In this document: positions 34,412 to 42,514 of the stretch, piece after piece
Numbering within the stretch: position 1 is the stretch's first letter
How the letters are laid out: the number at the start of each line of letters is the position of its first letter
Origin: Eubacteriales bacterium
GTDB lineage: Bacteria > Bacillota > Clostridia > Lachnospirales > Lachnospiraceae
Direction: 5' to 3'
DNA: 58,515 nt
NCBI GenBank assembly: GCA_030524715.1
Contig: JAUNGB010000023.1
Coordinates: 1 to 58,515, forward strand
Made by a program: the position numbers and the translations under genes
Notes under the pieces: generated by a model
The model's input: only the letters and a program-made list of their open reading frames with translations
Databases searched by the model: none
What the model was told of the DNA's origin: nothing

Positions 34412-35679
34412 AACACCGGCTTCTGATCCTTGGTTCCCTTATGGAATTTGTACAGCTTATCGACCTTGCCAAAAGCCAGGGAATTTATACGATCGTATGC
34501 GACGGTTATCCGGACAGCCCGGGTAAGCGGCATGCGGATAAGGCCTATGATATTCCTCCCGGTGAAATTGAACGGATTGCCGCTCTTTGCCGGGAAGAAA
34601 GGGTGGACGGTATTATTACCTCTTTTTCTGATTATCTGTTTGAATGTATGGTAAAAATCGCCGCCAGGGCAGAATTGAAATGCTATTTTCAGCCGGATAA
34701 ACTGGAGCTTTACCGCAATAAAGCCGCAATGAAGGAAATGCTGGACACACTGGATATCCCTAACGCCAGATCGGCAGTTCTTACAAAGGATTTTCCGGAC
34801 GAGGCGCTTGCGGGAATCCGTTTCCCCGTAGTGGCAAAGCCTCTGGATAAATACGGCTCCCGGGGAGTTCTGATCCTGAACTCTGTAAAGGAGATCAGGC
34901 AGGAATTTGACTATATCTGCGAAACCTCTGATGTGAAGCAGGTTTTAATAGAGGAATATAACGACGGTTACGAATTTAATATGATGACCTGGCTCATAGA
35001 CGGCAAGGTGCAGGTCCTCAGCATTGCGGACCGGGAGAAAACCGCTGTAAACAGCCGGGATATTCCCATCAGCACCCGTAATGTTTATCCCTCCCGCCTG
35101 ATGCCTCACGTCTATGAAGAGGCAAGAGATATTCTGCAGAAGATCGCCGATTACACAGGACAGCGTGAGGGGATTTTGTCCATGCAGTTTTTCTGGAAAC
35201 CGGGACGCCCGGTATCTGTATGTGAGGTTGCGGGACGTTTCCTTGGCTATGAACACGAATTGATCGAATACTGCAGCGGACTTGCGGTGGAACGCCTGCT
35301 TCTCCACTATGTTTATGACGAACAGGCGCTCCGGAAAGACCTTGAGGGCTATTCGCCGTTTTTCCAAAAGCAAAGTGCGGTTCTGTATTTTCATGGCAAA
35401 AACGGAATGACCGTATCCGACCAGTCAAAGGCCAGAGAACTTGCCTCGCTTGCACAGGTATGCGGCTTCTGCACTTTTTATAAGGAGGGGGAAACCGTCG
35501 TCCCCCACGGTCCCAATCCCTATGTGCTGCGCTATTACTTAACCGCCGGAACCCGTGAGGAAATCGATTCCCTGACCAGTTATCTTTACCGGAATACTGC
35601 CGTTACCGATCCGGAAGGAAATTCAGTTATCTATGAGAATCAGATACCCCGATATCCGGATTTCTCTTCCGACCAATAA
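34408..35679 (+). CDS. ATP-grasp ligase of carbamoyl-phosphate-synthase type
   Basis: A 423-residue ATP-grasp enzyme with an N-terminal pre-ATP-grasp domain (LLILGSLMEFVQLIDLAKSQG), the lysine-containing FPVVAKPLDKYGSRGV in the ATP site, LIEEYNDGYEFNMM, and CEVAGRFLGYEHELIEYCSG as metal site. Such ligases join a carboxylate to an amine. With the coupled aminotransferase-like gene it may add an amino acid or acyl group to an aminosugar (inference). The ATG overlaps the upstream stop (ATGA). A perfect 23-bp palindrome begins at its stop codon. Confidence 0.82.
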   Translation: MKHRLLILGSLMEFVQLIDLAKSQGIYTIVCDGYPDSPGKRHADKAYDIPPGEIERIAALCREERVDGIITSFSDYLFECMVKIAARAELKCYFQPDKLELYRNKAAMKEMLDTLDIPNARSAVLTKDFPDEALAGIRFPVVAKPLDKYGSRGVLILNSVKEIRQEFDYICETSDVKQVLIEEYNDGYEFNMMTWLIDGKVQVLSIADREKTAVNSRDIPISTRNVYPSRLMPHVYEEARDILQKIADYTGQREGILSMQFFWKPGRPVSVCEVAGRFLGYEHELIEYCSGLAVERLLLHYVYDEQALRKDLEGYSPFFQKQSAVLYFHGKNGMTVSDQSKARELASLAQVCGFCTFYKEGETVVPHGPNPYVLRYYLTAGTREEIDSLTSYLYRNTAVTDPEGNSVIYENQIPRYPDFSSDQ

Positions 35680-35727
35680 ACACAGGGGAGGCAGCGGCTC
35701 ATTTGAGCCGCTGCCTCCCCTGTGTTT
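35678..35727. terminator. perfect 23-bp bidirectional terminator
   Basis: Arms 35678-35700 and 35705-35727 are perfectly complementary with an ATTT loop. They include GGGGAGGCAGCGGCTC and carry AAA/TTT at the ends. It separates two converging transcription units. Confidence 0.9.
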
Positions 35728-35734
35728 AGCTCTC

Positions 35735-36073
35735 TTATCCAAGGGTATATATAAACACCCCCGTCATAATGATCAGATTCCCGATCACACGGCGTCTTGT
35801 CATTCTCTCGCGCAGAATAAAATAAGACAACAGCATAACGAACACATAGCTGAACGTATCGATTACTGCCCCATACTTCATATCCACCCTTGTATAAGCA
35901 TAGGTATTCAGCAGCAGCACTCCTACAAAAATCGAGTAGGAAAGGATCACTCTCCAATTCAGATATTCAAAAACCGGATGCCGGTATTCCCGGTTGGCGC
36001 TTTGTTTTAAAAGCAACTGGGATACGCTGGTAAAAAAGGTTCCGGCAAGCATCAAAAGCATATATTTATTCAT
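35735..36073 (-). CDS. SMR/EamA-type four-helix membrane protein (second half-flippase)
   Basis: A 112-residue protein with four hydrophobic helices, starting MNKYMLLMLAGTFFTSVSQLLLKQSA, the usual EamA/SMR helix-1 pattern. Together with the gene just upstream it resembles the ArnE/ArnF pair that flips undecaprenyl-linked aminosugar. The start at 36073 overlaps the end of the upstream gene by 8 bases. It is the last gene of the rmlB operon on this strand. Confidence 0.78.
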   Translation of the reverse strand: MNKYMLLMLAGTFFTSVSQLLLKQSANREYRHPVFEYLNWRVILSYSIFVGVLLLNTYAYTRVDMKYGAVIDTFSYVFVMLLSYFILRERMTRRRVIGNLIIMTGVFIYTLG

Positions 36074-36422
36074 GTTCCTGCACCACCAATACTCCAATAA
36101 ATACCAAAATCAGTCCAATGATATTCTCCGCAGTCAGATTCTCATGGAAGATCAGCACCGCCCATACCTGGGACCAGATCAGATACACGCTTTTATTTGC
36201 ATAGGCCACATTCAGGTCGAACCGTTTTATGACCTTCTGCCACACAAGCGCATAGACAAAGCAGTTCAAAAGCATAAGAAACAGAAAAACATACAATCCT
36301 ATGCCGTAAATTCCGTTTTTATTGAACTCATTGGACGCCATTTTCGTAAATACCGAGGTAAACGAAAACAGCAGGATGCTCAAATGCAGGAATACATAAT
36401 TTTTGATTTTATTCTTTGTCAT
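36066..36422 (-). CDS. SMR/EamA-type four-helix membrane protein (first half-flippase)
   Basis: A 118-residue protein with four helices (LHLSILLFSFTSVFTKMAS at helix 1; VYLIWSQVWAVLIFHENLTAENIIGLILVFIGVLVV at helices 3-4). It is paired with the 112-residue protein by an 8-base overlap. The ribosome binding site upstream of the ATG is weak. Heterodimeric SMR pairs often move lipid-linked sugars or small cations; the polysaccharide context favours sugars. Confidence 0.75.
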   Translation of the reverse strand: MTKNKIKNYVFLHLSILLFSFTSVFTKMASNEFNKNGIYGIGLYVFLFLMLLNCFVYALVWQKVIKRFDLNVAYANKSVYLIWSQVWAVLIFHENLTAENIIGLILVFIGVLVVQEHE

Positions 36423-36435
36423 TTTTTAATCTTAG

Positions 36436-37518
36436 TTATTTTGTCTTGTACATTTCTTCATAATACTTCTGGTAATCGCCGCTGGTCACGTTCTTCATCC
36501 AGTCTTCATGTTCAAAGAACCACTGGATAGTAAGACGGATTCCATCCTCAAAGCAGGTTTCCGGATACCAGCCGATCTCAGACTTGATCTTATCCGGCGC
36601 GATGGCATAACGGCGGTCATGTCCTTTCCGGTCTTCCACATAGGTGATCAGATCCTCGCTTACCAGTTCCCTGCGGGGATCTCCCTCGGGCAGCATTTCC
36701 TGCAAGGTATCCAGAATGATATGGATGATCTGGATGTTCTGCTTCTCATTATGTCCGCCGATATTGTAAGTCTCGAACAGCCGCCCCTTTTCCTGAACCA
36801 TATCGATGCCCTTGGCATGATCCATAACATACAGCCAGTCACGGACGTTTTTGCCGTCTCCGTACACCGGAAGCTTTTTGCCCTGAAGGGCATTATTGAT
36901 GATCAGCGGAATCAGCTTTTCCGGGAACTGATAAGGACCGTAGTTGTTGCTGCAGTTGGTGATATTGGCCGGGAATCTGTAGGTATCCATATAGGATTTT
37001 ACCAGCATATCCGAGGAAGCCTTGCTTGCGGAATACGGGCTGTGGGGATCATAGGGGGTCGTCTCATAAAAATAACCGCCCTCGTCGTCCAGAGAGCCAT
37101 AAACCTCATCTGTGGAAACATGAAGGAATTTCTTATCCGGCTTAAAGGTTCCGTCCGGCAGCTCCCATGCGGCCTTGGCAGCGTTGAGCATTACCAGGGT
37201 TCCCAGCACGTTCGTCTTTACAAATACCTCCGGGTTTTTGATGCTTCTGTCCACATGGCTCTCGGCAGCAAAATGAACCACCCTGTCAATGTCATTTTCT
37301 TCAAAAATTTTCATGATTGCTTCGCTGTCGCAGATGTCAGCTTTCACAAAGGTATAATTCTCTCTGTTTTCGATATCCTTGAGATTTTCCAGATTTCCCG
37401 CATAGGTCAGCTTGTCCACATTGATAATGCGGATCTCGTTCCCGTATTTCTGAAACATATAATGAATATAATTAGAACCGATAAATCCGGCGCCGCCGGT
37501 CACTAAATAAGTTCTCAT
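36436..37518 (-). CDS. rmlB: dTDP-glucose 4,6-dehydratase
   Basis: Converts dTDP-glucose to the 4-keto-6-deoxy sugar, the branch point for dTDP-rhamnose and dTDP-aminosugars. The 360-residue SDR enzyme has TGGAGFIGSNYIHYM (NAD site), HVSTDEVYGSL and YSASKASSD (YxxxK) motifs. The start at 37518 follows AAGGAG by 7 bases; the longer frame upstream reads a leader. It heads a minus-strand operon with the two SMR genes, apart from rmlA, rmlC and rmlD. Confidence 0.97.
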   Translation of the reverse strand: MRTYLVTGGAGFIGSNYIHYMFQKYGNEIRIINVDKLTYAGNLENLKDIENRENYTFVKADICDSEAIMKIFEENDIDRVVHFAAESHVDRSIKNPEVFVKTNVLGTLVMLNAAKAAWELPDGTFKPDKKFLHVSTDEVYGSLDDEGGYFYETTPYDPHSPYSASKASSDMLVKSYMDTYRFPANITNCSNNYGPYQFPEKLIPLIINNALQGKKLPVYGDGKNVRDWLYVMDHAKGIDMVQEKGRLFETYNIGGHNEKQNIQIIHIILDTLQEMLPEGDPRRELVSEDLITYVEDRKGHDRRYAIAPDKIKSEIGWYPETCFEDGIRLTIQWFFEHEDWMKNVTSGDYQKYYEEMYKTK

Positions 37519-37593
37519 AGATTTGCTCCTTTTCTGTGATTTTACCCCTATGATACACGGATTGCTCCGCACATAAAGCGTTCATTCTCCTGC

Positions 37594-37652
37594 AATCCGA
37601 AAAACATCCGAAATTCCCTCTAATCAGGCTGCTTTCTTATGTTTTTCGGATT
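37594..37652 (-). promoter_or_regulatory. 14-bp inverted repeat in the rmlB leader
   Basis: AATCCGAAAAACAT (37594-37607) and its exact complement (37639-37652), 31 bases apart. It lies between an extended -10 and the rmlB start, so it would fold in the leader RNA. Confidence 0.6.
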
Positions 37653-37658
37653 CATGTC

Positions 37659-37667
37659 ATTATAGCA
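37659..37667 (-). promoter_or_regulatory. extended -10 promoter of rmlB operon
   Basis: TGCTATAAT on the minus strand, an extended -10 box. No good -35 is seen 17 bases upstream. It starts 2 bases before the stop codon of the upstream amidase gene. Confidence 0.5.
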
Positions 37668-37669
37668 CA

Positions 37670-39172
37670 TTATTTCCGGTTTGTGCATACACCCTTGGAG
37701 TTAAATTTGTAAACAACTCCCTTAGAGCTTGTGGTTGTGGTGCTTTTCAGCATCACGCCTGATTTTTTCGTAAAATAATACCATTTTCCGTTCAGCTTCA
37801 TCCAGCCTTTTTTGGCCTTGCCGTTGGTCTGGAAGAAATAGGTATAAGATTTCCCGCCGGATTTCAGCGTTTTAAAGCCTTTATTGAAGCGGACGCCGTT
37901 TTTATCCACATAGTAAATATCGCCGTTTGACAGGGTGATCTTCTTGTTTGTATACAGATATGCCTTTTTCGGGTCGAAATAGTAATATTTGCCGCCTACC
38001 TTTTGAAAGCCTCTCAGGGCATATCCTTTTTCTCCTACATAATATTTCTGTCCCTTGTAGGTGCACCATCCGCTCATGCGTTTTCCGTCTTTGTCAAAAA
38101 GATAGACATTTCCCGAACCGGATACCAGAGCGATATCCTTATAGAGATATCCGTATTTCTGGTTAAAATAATACCAGGTGCCGTTATCGTTCATCCAGTT
38201 GCAGTGGGCGACGCCGTCCTCCTTAAAGAAATACTGCTTGCCCTCAAATTCCTGCCAGCCGTACTGACGCTTGCCCTCTTCATTGACGTAATAAATTCCG
38301 GGCAGCAGAAACAGCAGCTTATTGGTTACCTTCTTACCGTTTTCGTAGTAATAAGTATCACCGTCTTCTTCGTACCAGCCGTTTTTTCCCTTGCCGTCCG
38401 GATCGTCCTCCAGATACTCGTCAGGAAGCTGGTCGCAGTAACGTACGATCGCGTCGGCGTCAGCTTTTGCGACCTTACGGAGCTTACTGTCTGAACTGAG
38501 ATATTTCTTAGCATCCGATGCATTCGTAATAAATGCATGCTCTATAATCACCCCCGGCAGGTTCATTTCCACGCTGGACGCCACGATCCCGTAATAGTCT
38601 CTTAACTTGCCGTTGGGATAGGTACTGTTATTTTCGCTCATACGGTATTCCATGCCGCCGGTCTCAGGAAAACGCCTGTAAATGCCAAGCTTCCCAAGTT
38701 CCTCCATCACATAGCTTCCGAATAATTTCTCCTTTGCCGCCAGGGATGGACGGTAGGTTCCCTTTGAGATCATCACGGACGCGCCGTGGGGCTGCGGACT
38801 CTCTGATGCGTTGATGTGCTGGCTGACCAGAAGATCCGCATCATAATTCTTAGCTACCTGCACGCGTTCTCTGAGTCCCATGCGCTGATTGTAGGTTCTT
38901 GTGAGATGTACTTCGATCTCCGTATGCTTGGCCAGCTCCTGCAGAGTATAATTGGAAATCTTCCAGTTGATCTCTTCTTCCTTATAGGTTACTCCATTAT
39001 GAGTGGCGCGTGCTCCCGCCTCGCCGCCTCCATGACCCGGATCCAAAACCACCACATGCTTTTTCAATGTCCGGACCGTATCCCCGGCCAGGGCAGGCGC
39101 GCTGCCCCAGACCGCGGTAAATCCTATGGCTGCCGCCAGAAGCGCGCAGCCTAATCTTTTCATCTTTTTCAT
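37670..39172 (-). CDS. N-acetylmuramoyl-L-alanine amidase with wall-binding repeats
   Basis: A 500-residue secreted amidase_3 enzyme that cleaves the amide between MurNAc and the stem peptide. It has a signal peptide ending near APALAGD, the zinc motif VVLDPGHGG near residue 40, an EEE motif (Glu), SQHINAS (His) and GVIIEHAFI (catalytic Glu). From ~250 to the end come choline-binding-like repeats (GWQEFEGKQYFF, GWMKLNGKWYYF). The ATG at 39172 follows AGGAGAAGAGGA. It lies next to the GH25 lysozyme in the same direction. Confidence 0.93.
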   Translation of the reverse strand: MKKMKRLGCALLAAAIGFTAVWGSAPALAGDTVRTLKKHVVVLDPGHGGGEAGARATHNGVTYKEEEINWKISNYTLQELAKHTEIEVHLTRTYNQRMGLRERVQVAKNYDADLLVSQHINASESPQPHGASVMISKGTYRPSLAAKEKLFGSYVMEELGKLGIYRRFPETGGMEYRMSENNSTYPNGKLRDYYGIVASSVEMNLPGVIIEHAFITNASDAKKYLSSDSKLRKVAKADADAIVRYCDQLPDEYLEDDPDGKGKNGWYEEDGDTYYYENGKKVTNKLLFLLPGIYYVNEEGKRQYGWQEFEGKQYFFKEDGVAHCNWMNDNGTWYYFNQKYGYLYKDIALVSGSGNVYLFDKDGKRMSGWCTYKGQKYYVGEKGYALRGFQKVGGKYYYFDPKKAYLYTNKKITLSNGDIYYVDKNGVRFNKGFKTLKSGGKSYTYFFQTNGKAKKGWMKLNGKWYYFTKKSGVMLKSTTTTSSKGVVYKFNSKGVCTNRK

Positions 39173-39241
39173 TCCTCTTCTCCTGCCTTCTCTTTCCATC
39201 CTGTTTTTTGCCGCTGATAAAATATCTAAAATATTCCCGGC

Positions 39242-40819
39242 TTATTTTTTCTTATATTGTTTCGTACATACGCCCTGGCTGTTAAATACGGAAACCACGC
39301 CCGTGGAGCTTGTCAGCGTGATATTTTCCGCGCGTACGCCGGAGCCCTGGGTATTTCCTTTATAAAAATAGTATTTCTTGCCGTTAATGGTGTGCCAGCC
39401 CTTATAGGCGCGTCCGTTTTTGGCAAAATAATATGTATTCTTTTTACCGTTTTCTGTAATAGTGGCGAACCCGCTGCAGTACCGTGCCCCGTCGCTTCCC
39501 AGATAATAAATGTTTCCGGCGCTGGAAATGATCTTACGGTCCTTATACATATAGGCCTCTTTGGCGTTAAAGTAATAATATTTCCCGCCGATCTTGTTAA
39601 AGCCCTTGACCGCATAGCCGTTGGAAGCCATATAATAGCGTTTTTCCTTCCAGTCCACCCATTGGTTGGATACTCTTGCCCCCTCGTCATCCACATAACA
39701 GATGTTCATTTTAGAAGAGGTCAGGAGCGCATTTTTATATAAATACCCCTGTTTGCTGTTAAAGTAGTAATATTTGTTGTTGATTTTTTTCCATCCGGTT
39801 ACCTTCTGGTCGTTCACATAATAATAGGTCTTGCCGTCCTCTTCGGCCCATCCGTTTTTGCCGTTATTCACAGAGCCTCCCGTACTGGTGTCGGGAGTTG
39901 ATGAAGGCTCATAACTGGAAACGGGCTGCCAACGGGGAGTAATCTTTTTGGTATAGTCCACATATCCGAAGTCAACGTCTACGTTGCAGTCCGTGGGTAT
40001 TCCGGGGATCAGTCCTCTGGTAGTATTCAGGACTCCGCCGCCGTCGCCGTCTGTGGCCTGCCAGATGGTGTAATTGTAGGATGCGTGATCCGGCGCCTGA
40101 ATGGTATCTCCATAGCGGGCGATCCATACGTCCAGCCCTTCCAGAAGATCCATGTTTACTTTACTGTCATACCAGTAGGTGTTGGTATAAACCATGGGAT
40201 AGTATCCAGCCTTACGGATTTCATTACAGAATGTCAGCGCCAGTCTGGCGATCGCTGTAGGAGAAAGCTCTCCCATTTTAGAATATTCCAGATCGTAAAC
40301 AACCGGATAAGAGACCTTGTAGCCCTTCATCTTCTCGATGGCAAACTGCGCTTCCTTCAAAGCTGTTTTTGTGGAGGTGGCCGTACTGTAAATATACGTT
40401 CCCACAGGAATTCCCACAGCCTCTGCCTGCTTCATATTGTAGTCATATTTCTTATCCATGTATCCGGTTCCGTGAGCAATACGGATAAACGCAAAATCCA
40501 CGCCTGCGCTTTTAACCTTAGACCAGTTGATGGTTTCCTGCCATTCCGAAACGTCGATGCCTCTGGTGATAGCCCCGGGGATTTTCACTCCGCTTCCATT
40601 GTAGCAGACCCCATTAATTTTTTTCCACGCCTTGGAACTGACCTTGGAAGCCCCGAGCATGGACGAATCCTCTGCTTCCTCTACGCGTTCCTCCTCCGCA
40701 ACGGTCATCCACCTTTCATAGATGCCCGAAGCCTTTACCGCGCTTCCGGCAGACACGGTAAGCCCTACGCTTAAAATTACCGCCAGAAGCCCTTTTGCAA
40801 CTTTTTTTCTCCAATTCAT
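39242..40819 (-). CDS. GH25 lysozyme with wall-binding repeats
   Basis: A 525-residue secreted muramidase. A signal peptide (about 1-30) and a helical segment precede the GH25 domain. That domain has RGIDVSEWQETINW near residue 88, FAFIRIAHGTGY, PVVYDLEY (catalytic Asp-x-Glu) and WIARYGD. A Ser/Thr linker and repeats such as GWKKINNKYYYFNSKQGYLY follow to the end. The ATG at 40819 follows GAGAGGAAAA. It shares repeat style with the amidase and the L,D-transpeptidase, so all three probably bind the same wall polymer. Confidence 0.93.
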   Translation of the reverse strand: MNWRKKVAKGLLAVILSVGLTVSAGSAVKASGIYERWMTVAEEERVEEAEDSSMLGASKVSSKAWKKINGVCYNGSGVKIPGAITRGIDVSEWQETINWSKVKSAGVDFAFIRIAHGTGYMDKKYDYNMKQAEAVGIPVGTYIYSTATSTKTALKEAQFAIEKMKGYKVSYPVVYDLEYSKMGELSPTAIARLALTFCNEIRKAGYYPMVYTNTYWYDSKVNMDLLEGLDVWIARYGDTIQAPDHASYNYTIWQATDGDGGGVLNTTRGLIPGIPTDCNVDVDFGYVDYTKKITPRWQPVSSYEPSSTPDTSTGGSVNNGKNGWAEEDGKTYYYVNDQKVTGWKKINNKYYYFNSKQGYLYKNALLTSSKMNICYVDDEGARVSNQWVDWKEKRYYMASNGYAVKGFNKIGGKYYYFNAKEAYMYKDRKIISSAGNIYYLGSDGARYCSGFATITENGKKNTYYFAKNGRAYKGWHTINGKKYYFYKGNTQGSGVRAENITLTSSTGVVSVFNSQGVCTKQYKKK

Positions 40820-40922
40820 GATTTTCCTCTCAATGCTTACTGATTCCCGAATACTGCTGTATTCCTTCTGCGTTCCGCTGAGCATATAATTAAGCGCCTA
40901 AGCGCCCGGTAGCCGGAACATT

Positions 40923-40955
40923 GTTGCCGTTTACACCTGCGGTGCGGACAGTAAC
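40923..40955 (+). repeat. 33-nt dispersed hairpin repeat, copy 4
   Basis: Arms GTTGCCGTT/GACAGTAAC around TACACCTGCGGTGCG; more diverged than copies 1-3. It lies in the 360-base gap between the lysozyme and WecE genes, where no promoter is convincing. Confidence 0.65.
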
Positions 40956-41179
40956 GGAATATTTCCTGCCAAAAGATTACATATTTGTTACATTTTCATT
41001 ATACATAGAACCTTATGGGAATGCAAGGATATTTAGAAGGAATCCCAACCGGTATATTTTCCTGTTTCAATTTTTCTGTTTCCTGAAAATAAAGATTGAA
41101 TTTACCCCATGATTATGAGACAATAAAGCATTATAGGAAAGCTATCAGACGGAAACTTTACAGACGAGATGGAGAAATT

Positions 41180-42331
41180 ATGAGTCAGAGGACGGAAGAA
41201 AAAAAGATACCTTTTAATAAACCCGCTTATGTGGGGAAAGAATTGACATATATTAAGGATGCGGTGGATCAGGGGATGCTCTGCGGCGACGGGGTGTACA
41301 CGAAGCGCTGTTCCCGGTGGATACAGGAGCATTTTCAGGTGAATCAGGTGTTTCTTACCACATCCTGCACCCATGCGCTGGAGATGGCGGCGTATTTATC
41401 GGATATTCAGCCCGGGGACGAGGTGATCATGCCCTCATATACGTTTGTTTCCACGGCGGATGCGTTTGTGCTCCGGGGAGCAAGGATCGTGTTTGTGGAT
41501 ATCCGGCCGGATACCATGAATCTGGATGAGACGTTGATCGAGCAGGCGATCACACCCCGGACCAAAGCCATTGTCCCGGTTCATTACGCAGGGGTTGCCT
41601 GCGAGATGGATACGATCATGCGGCTGGCGCGGAAATACCGCTTGAAGGTTGTGGAGGATGCGGCGCAGGGCGTAGAAGCCTATTATCACGGACAGGCGTT
41701 GGGGACCATCGGAGATTTTGGCTGTTACAGCTTTCATGAAACAAAGAATTATACTATGGGAGAGGGCGGCGCTCTGGTCTTTCAGGATAATGCATATCAG
41801 GAGAAAGCGGAGATCCTTCGTGAGAAGGGAACGGACAGAAGCAAATTTTTCCGGGGACAGATCGACAAATACCGCTGGATCGACTATGGTTCCTCTTATC
41901 TTCCCAGCGAGATGAACGCGGCGTATCTGTACGCCCAGTTGGAGGAAAGCAGGAAGATCAATGAGAAACGCCACCAGATCTATGATTTTTATCACGAAAG
42001 CATGAAGCCTCTGGAAGAGCAGGGGAAGGTGGAGCGTCCGTATGTTCCGGCAGGGATCACCCACAATGCGCACATGTATTATCTGAAGGTGAAGGACCTG
42101 GAAACAAGGACAAGGCTGATTTCTTACCTGAAGCAAAACGGCATTTACAGCGCTTTTCATTATGTACCCCTTCACAGTTCTCCCGCAGGGAAGAAGTTCG
42201 GAAGATTTTCCGGGGAAGATGTCTTTACCACCAGAGAAAGCGAGCGCCTGCTGCGGCTGCCCATGTTTTATAACCTTGAGATGAGCGAGGCAGAATACAT
42301 TGTAGAGAAATTACTGAAATTTCCGTTTTGA
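41180..42331 (+). CDS. wecE: WecE-type dTDP-4-keto-6-deoxyhexose aminotransferase
   Basis: A 383-residue PLP enzyme closely matching the WecE/RffA pattern: IPFNKPAYVGKEL, LTTSCTHALEMAAYL, GDEVIMPSYTFVSTADAF, VHYAGVACEMD, VEDAAQGVEAY and SFHETKNYTMGEGGAL with the PLP lysine. It would turn the RmlB product into dTDP-4-amino-4,6-dideoxy-galactose or a related sugar. The ATG follows GGAGA by 4-5 bases. An in-frame ATG at 41096 lacks a site and is not family-like. Confidence 0.9.
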   Translation: MSQRTEEKKIPFNKPAYVGKELTYIKDAVDQGMLCGDGVYTKRCSRWIQEHFQVNQVFLTTSCTHALEMAAYLSDIQPGDEVIMPSYTFVSTADAFVLRGARIVFVDIRPDTMNLDETLIEQAITPRTKAIVPVHYAGVACEMDTIMRLARKYRLKVVEDAAQGVEAYYHGQALGTIGDFGCYSFHETKNYTMGEGGALVFQDNAYQEKAEILREKGTDRSKFFRGQIDKYRWIDYGSSYLPSEMNAAYLYAQLEESRKINEKRHQIYDFYHESMKPLEEQGKVERPYVPAGITHNAHMYYLKVKDLETRTRLISYLKQNGIYSAFHYVPLHSSPAGKKFGRFSGEDVFTTRESERLLRLPMFYNLEMSEAEYIVEKLLKFPF

Positions 42332-42337
42332 ACGCAG

Positions 42338-42398
42338 ATAAGCATTCCCCCGCTTCAAGTGTGCTGAGCACTGGATGGTGGGGATAGGGGATGCTTAT
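42338..42398. repeat. inverted repeat after wecE
   Basis: ATAAGCATTCCCC (42338-42350) pairs with GGGGATGCTTAT (42387-42398) with one bulged base. Inside, AGTG/CACT forms a smaller hairpin. It may end wecE transcripts, though no T tract follows. Confidence 0.5.
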
Positions 42399-42514
42399 GC
42401 CGGTGGGAATTCAAAGCTTTTATTGACAAACCGCGCAGCGACTTGCGTTCATGAGCATGCAGCAAAGCGGAAAAATGAAAGATCTGTCAGAGAAAAGAAT
42501 AGGGAGGAGAAAAT

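Noticed and set aside
36508-37506. 332-codon plus-strand frame opposite rmlB
   Set aside because: The minus strand encodes a complete, canonical RmlB; the plus frame is a shadow.
37503-37585. Possible leader peptide upstream of rmlB on the minus strand
   Set aside because: The ATG sits only one or two bases after GGAG and its frame overlaps the rmlB start; spacing is too short for normal initiation.
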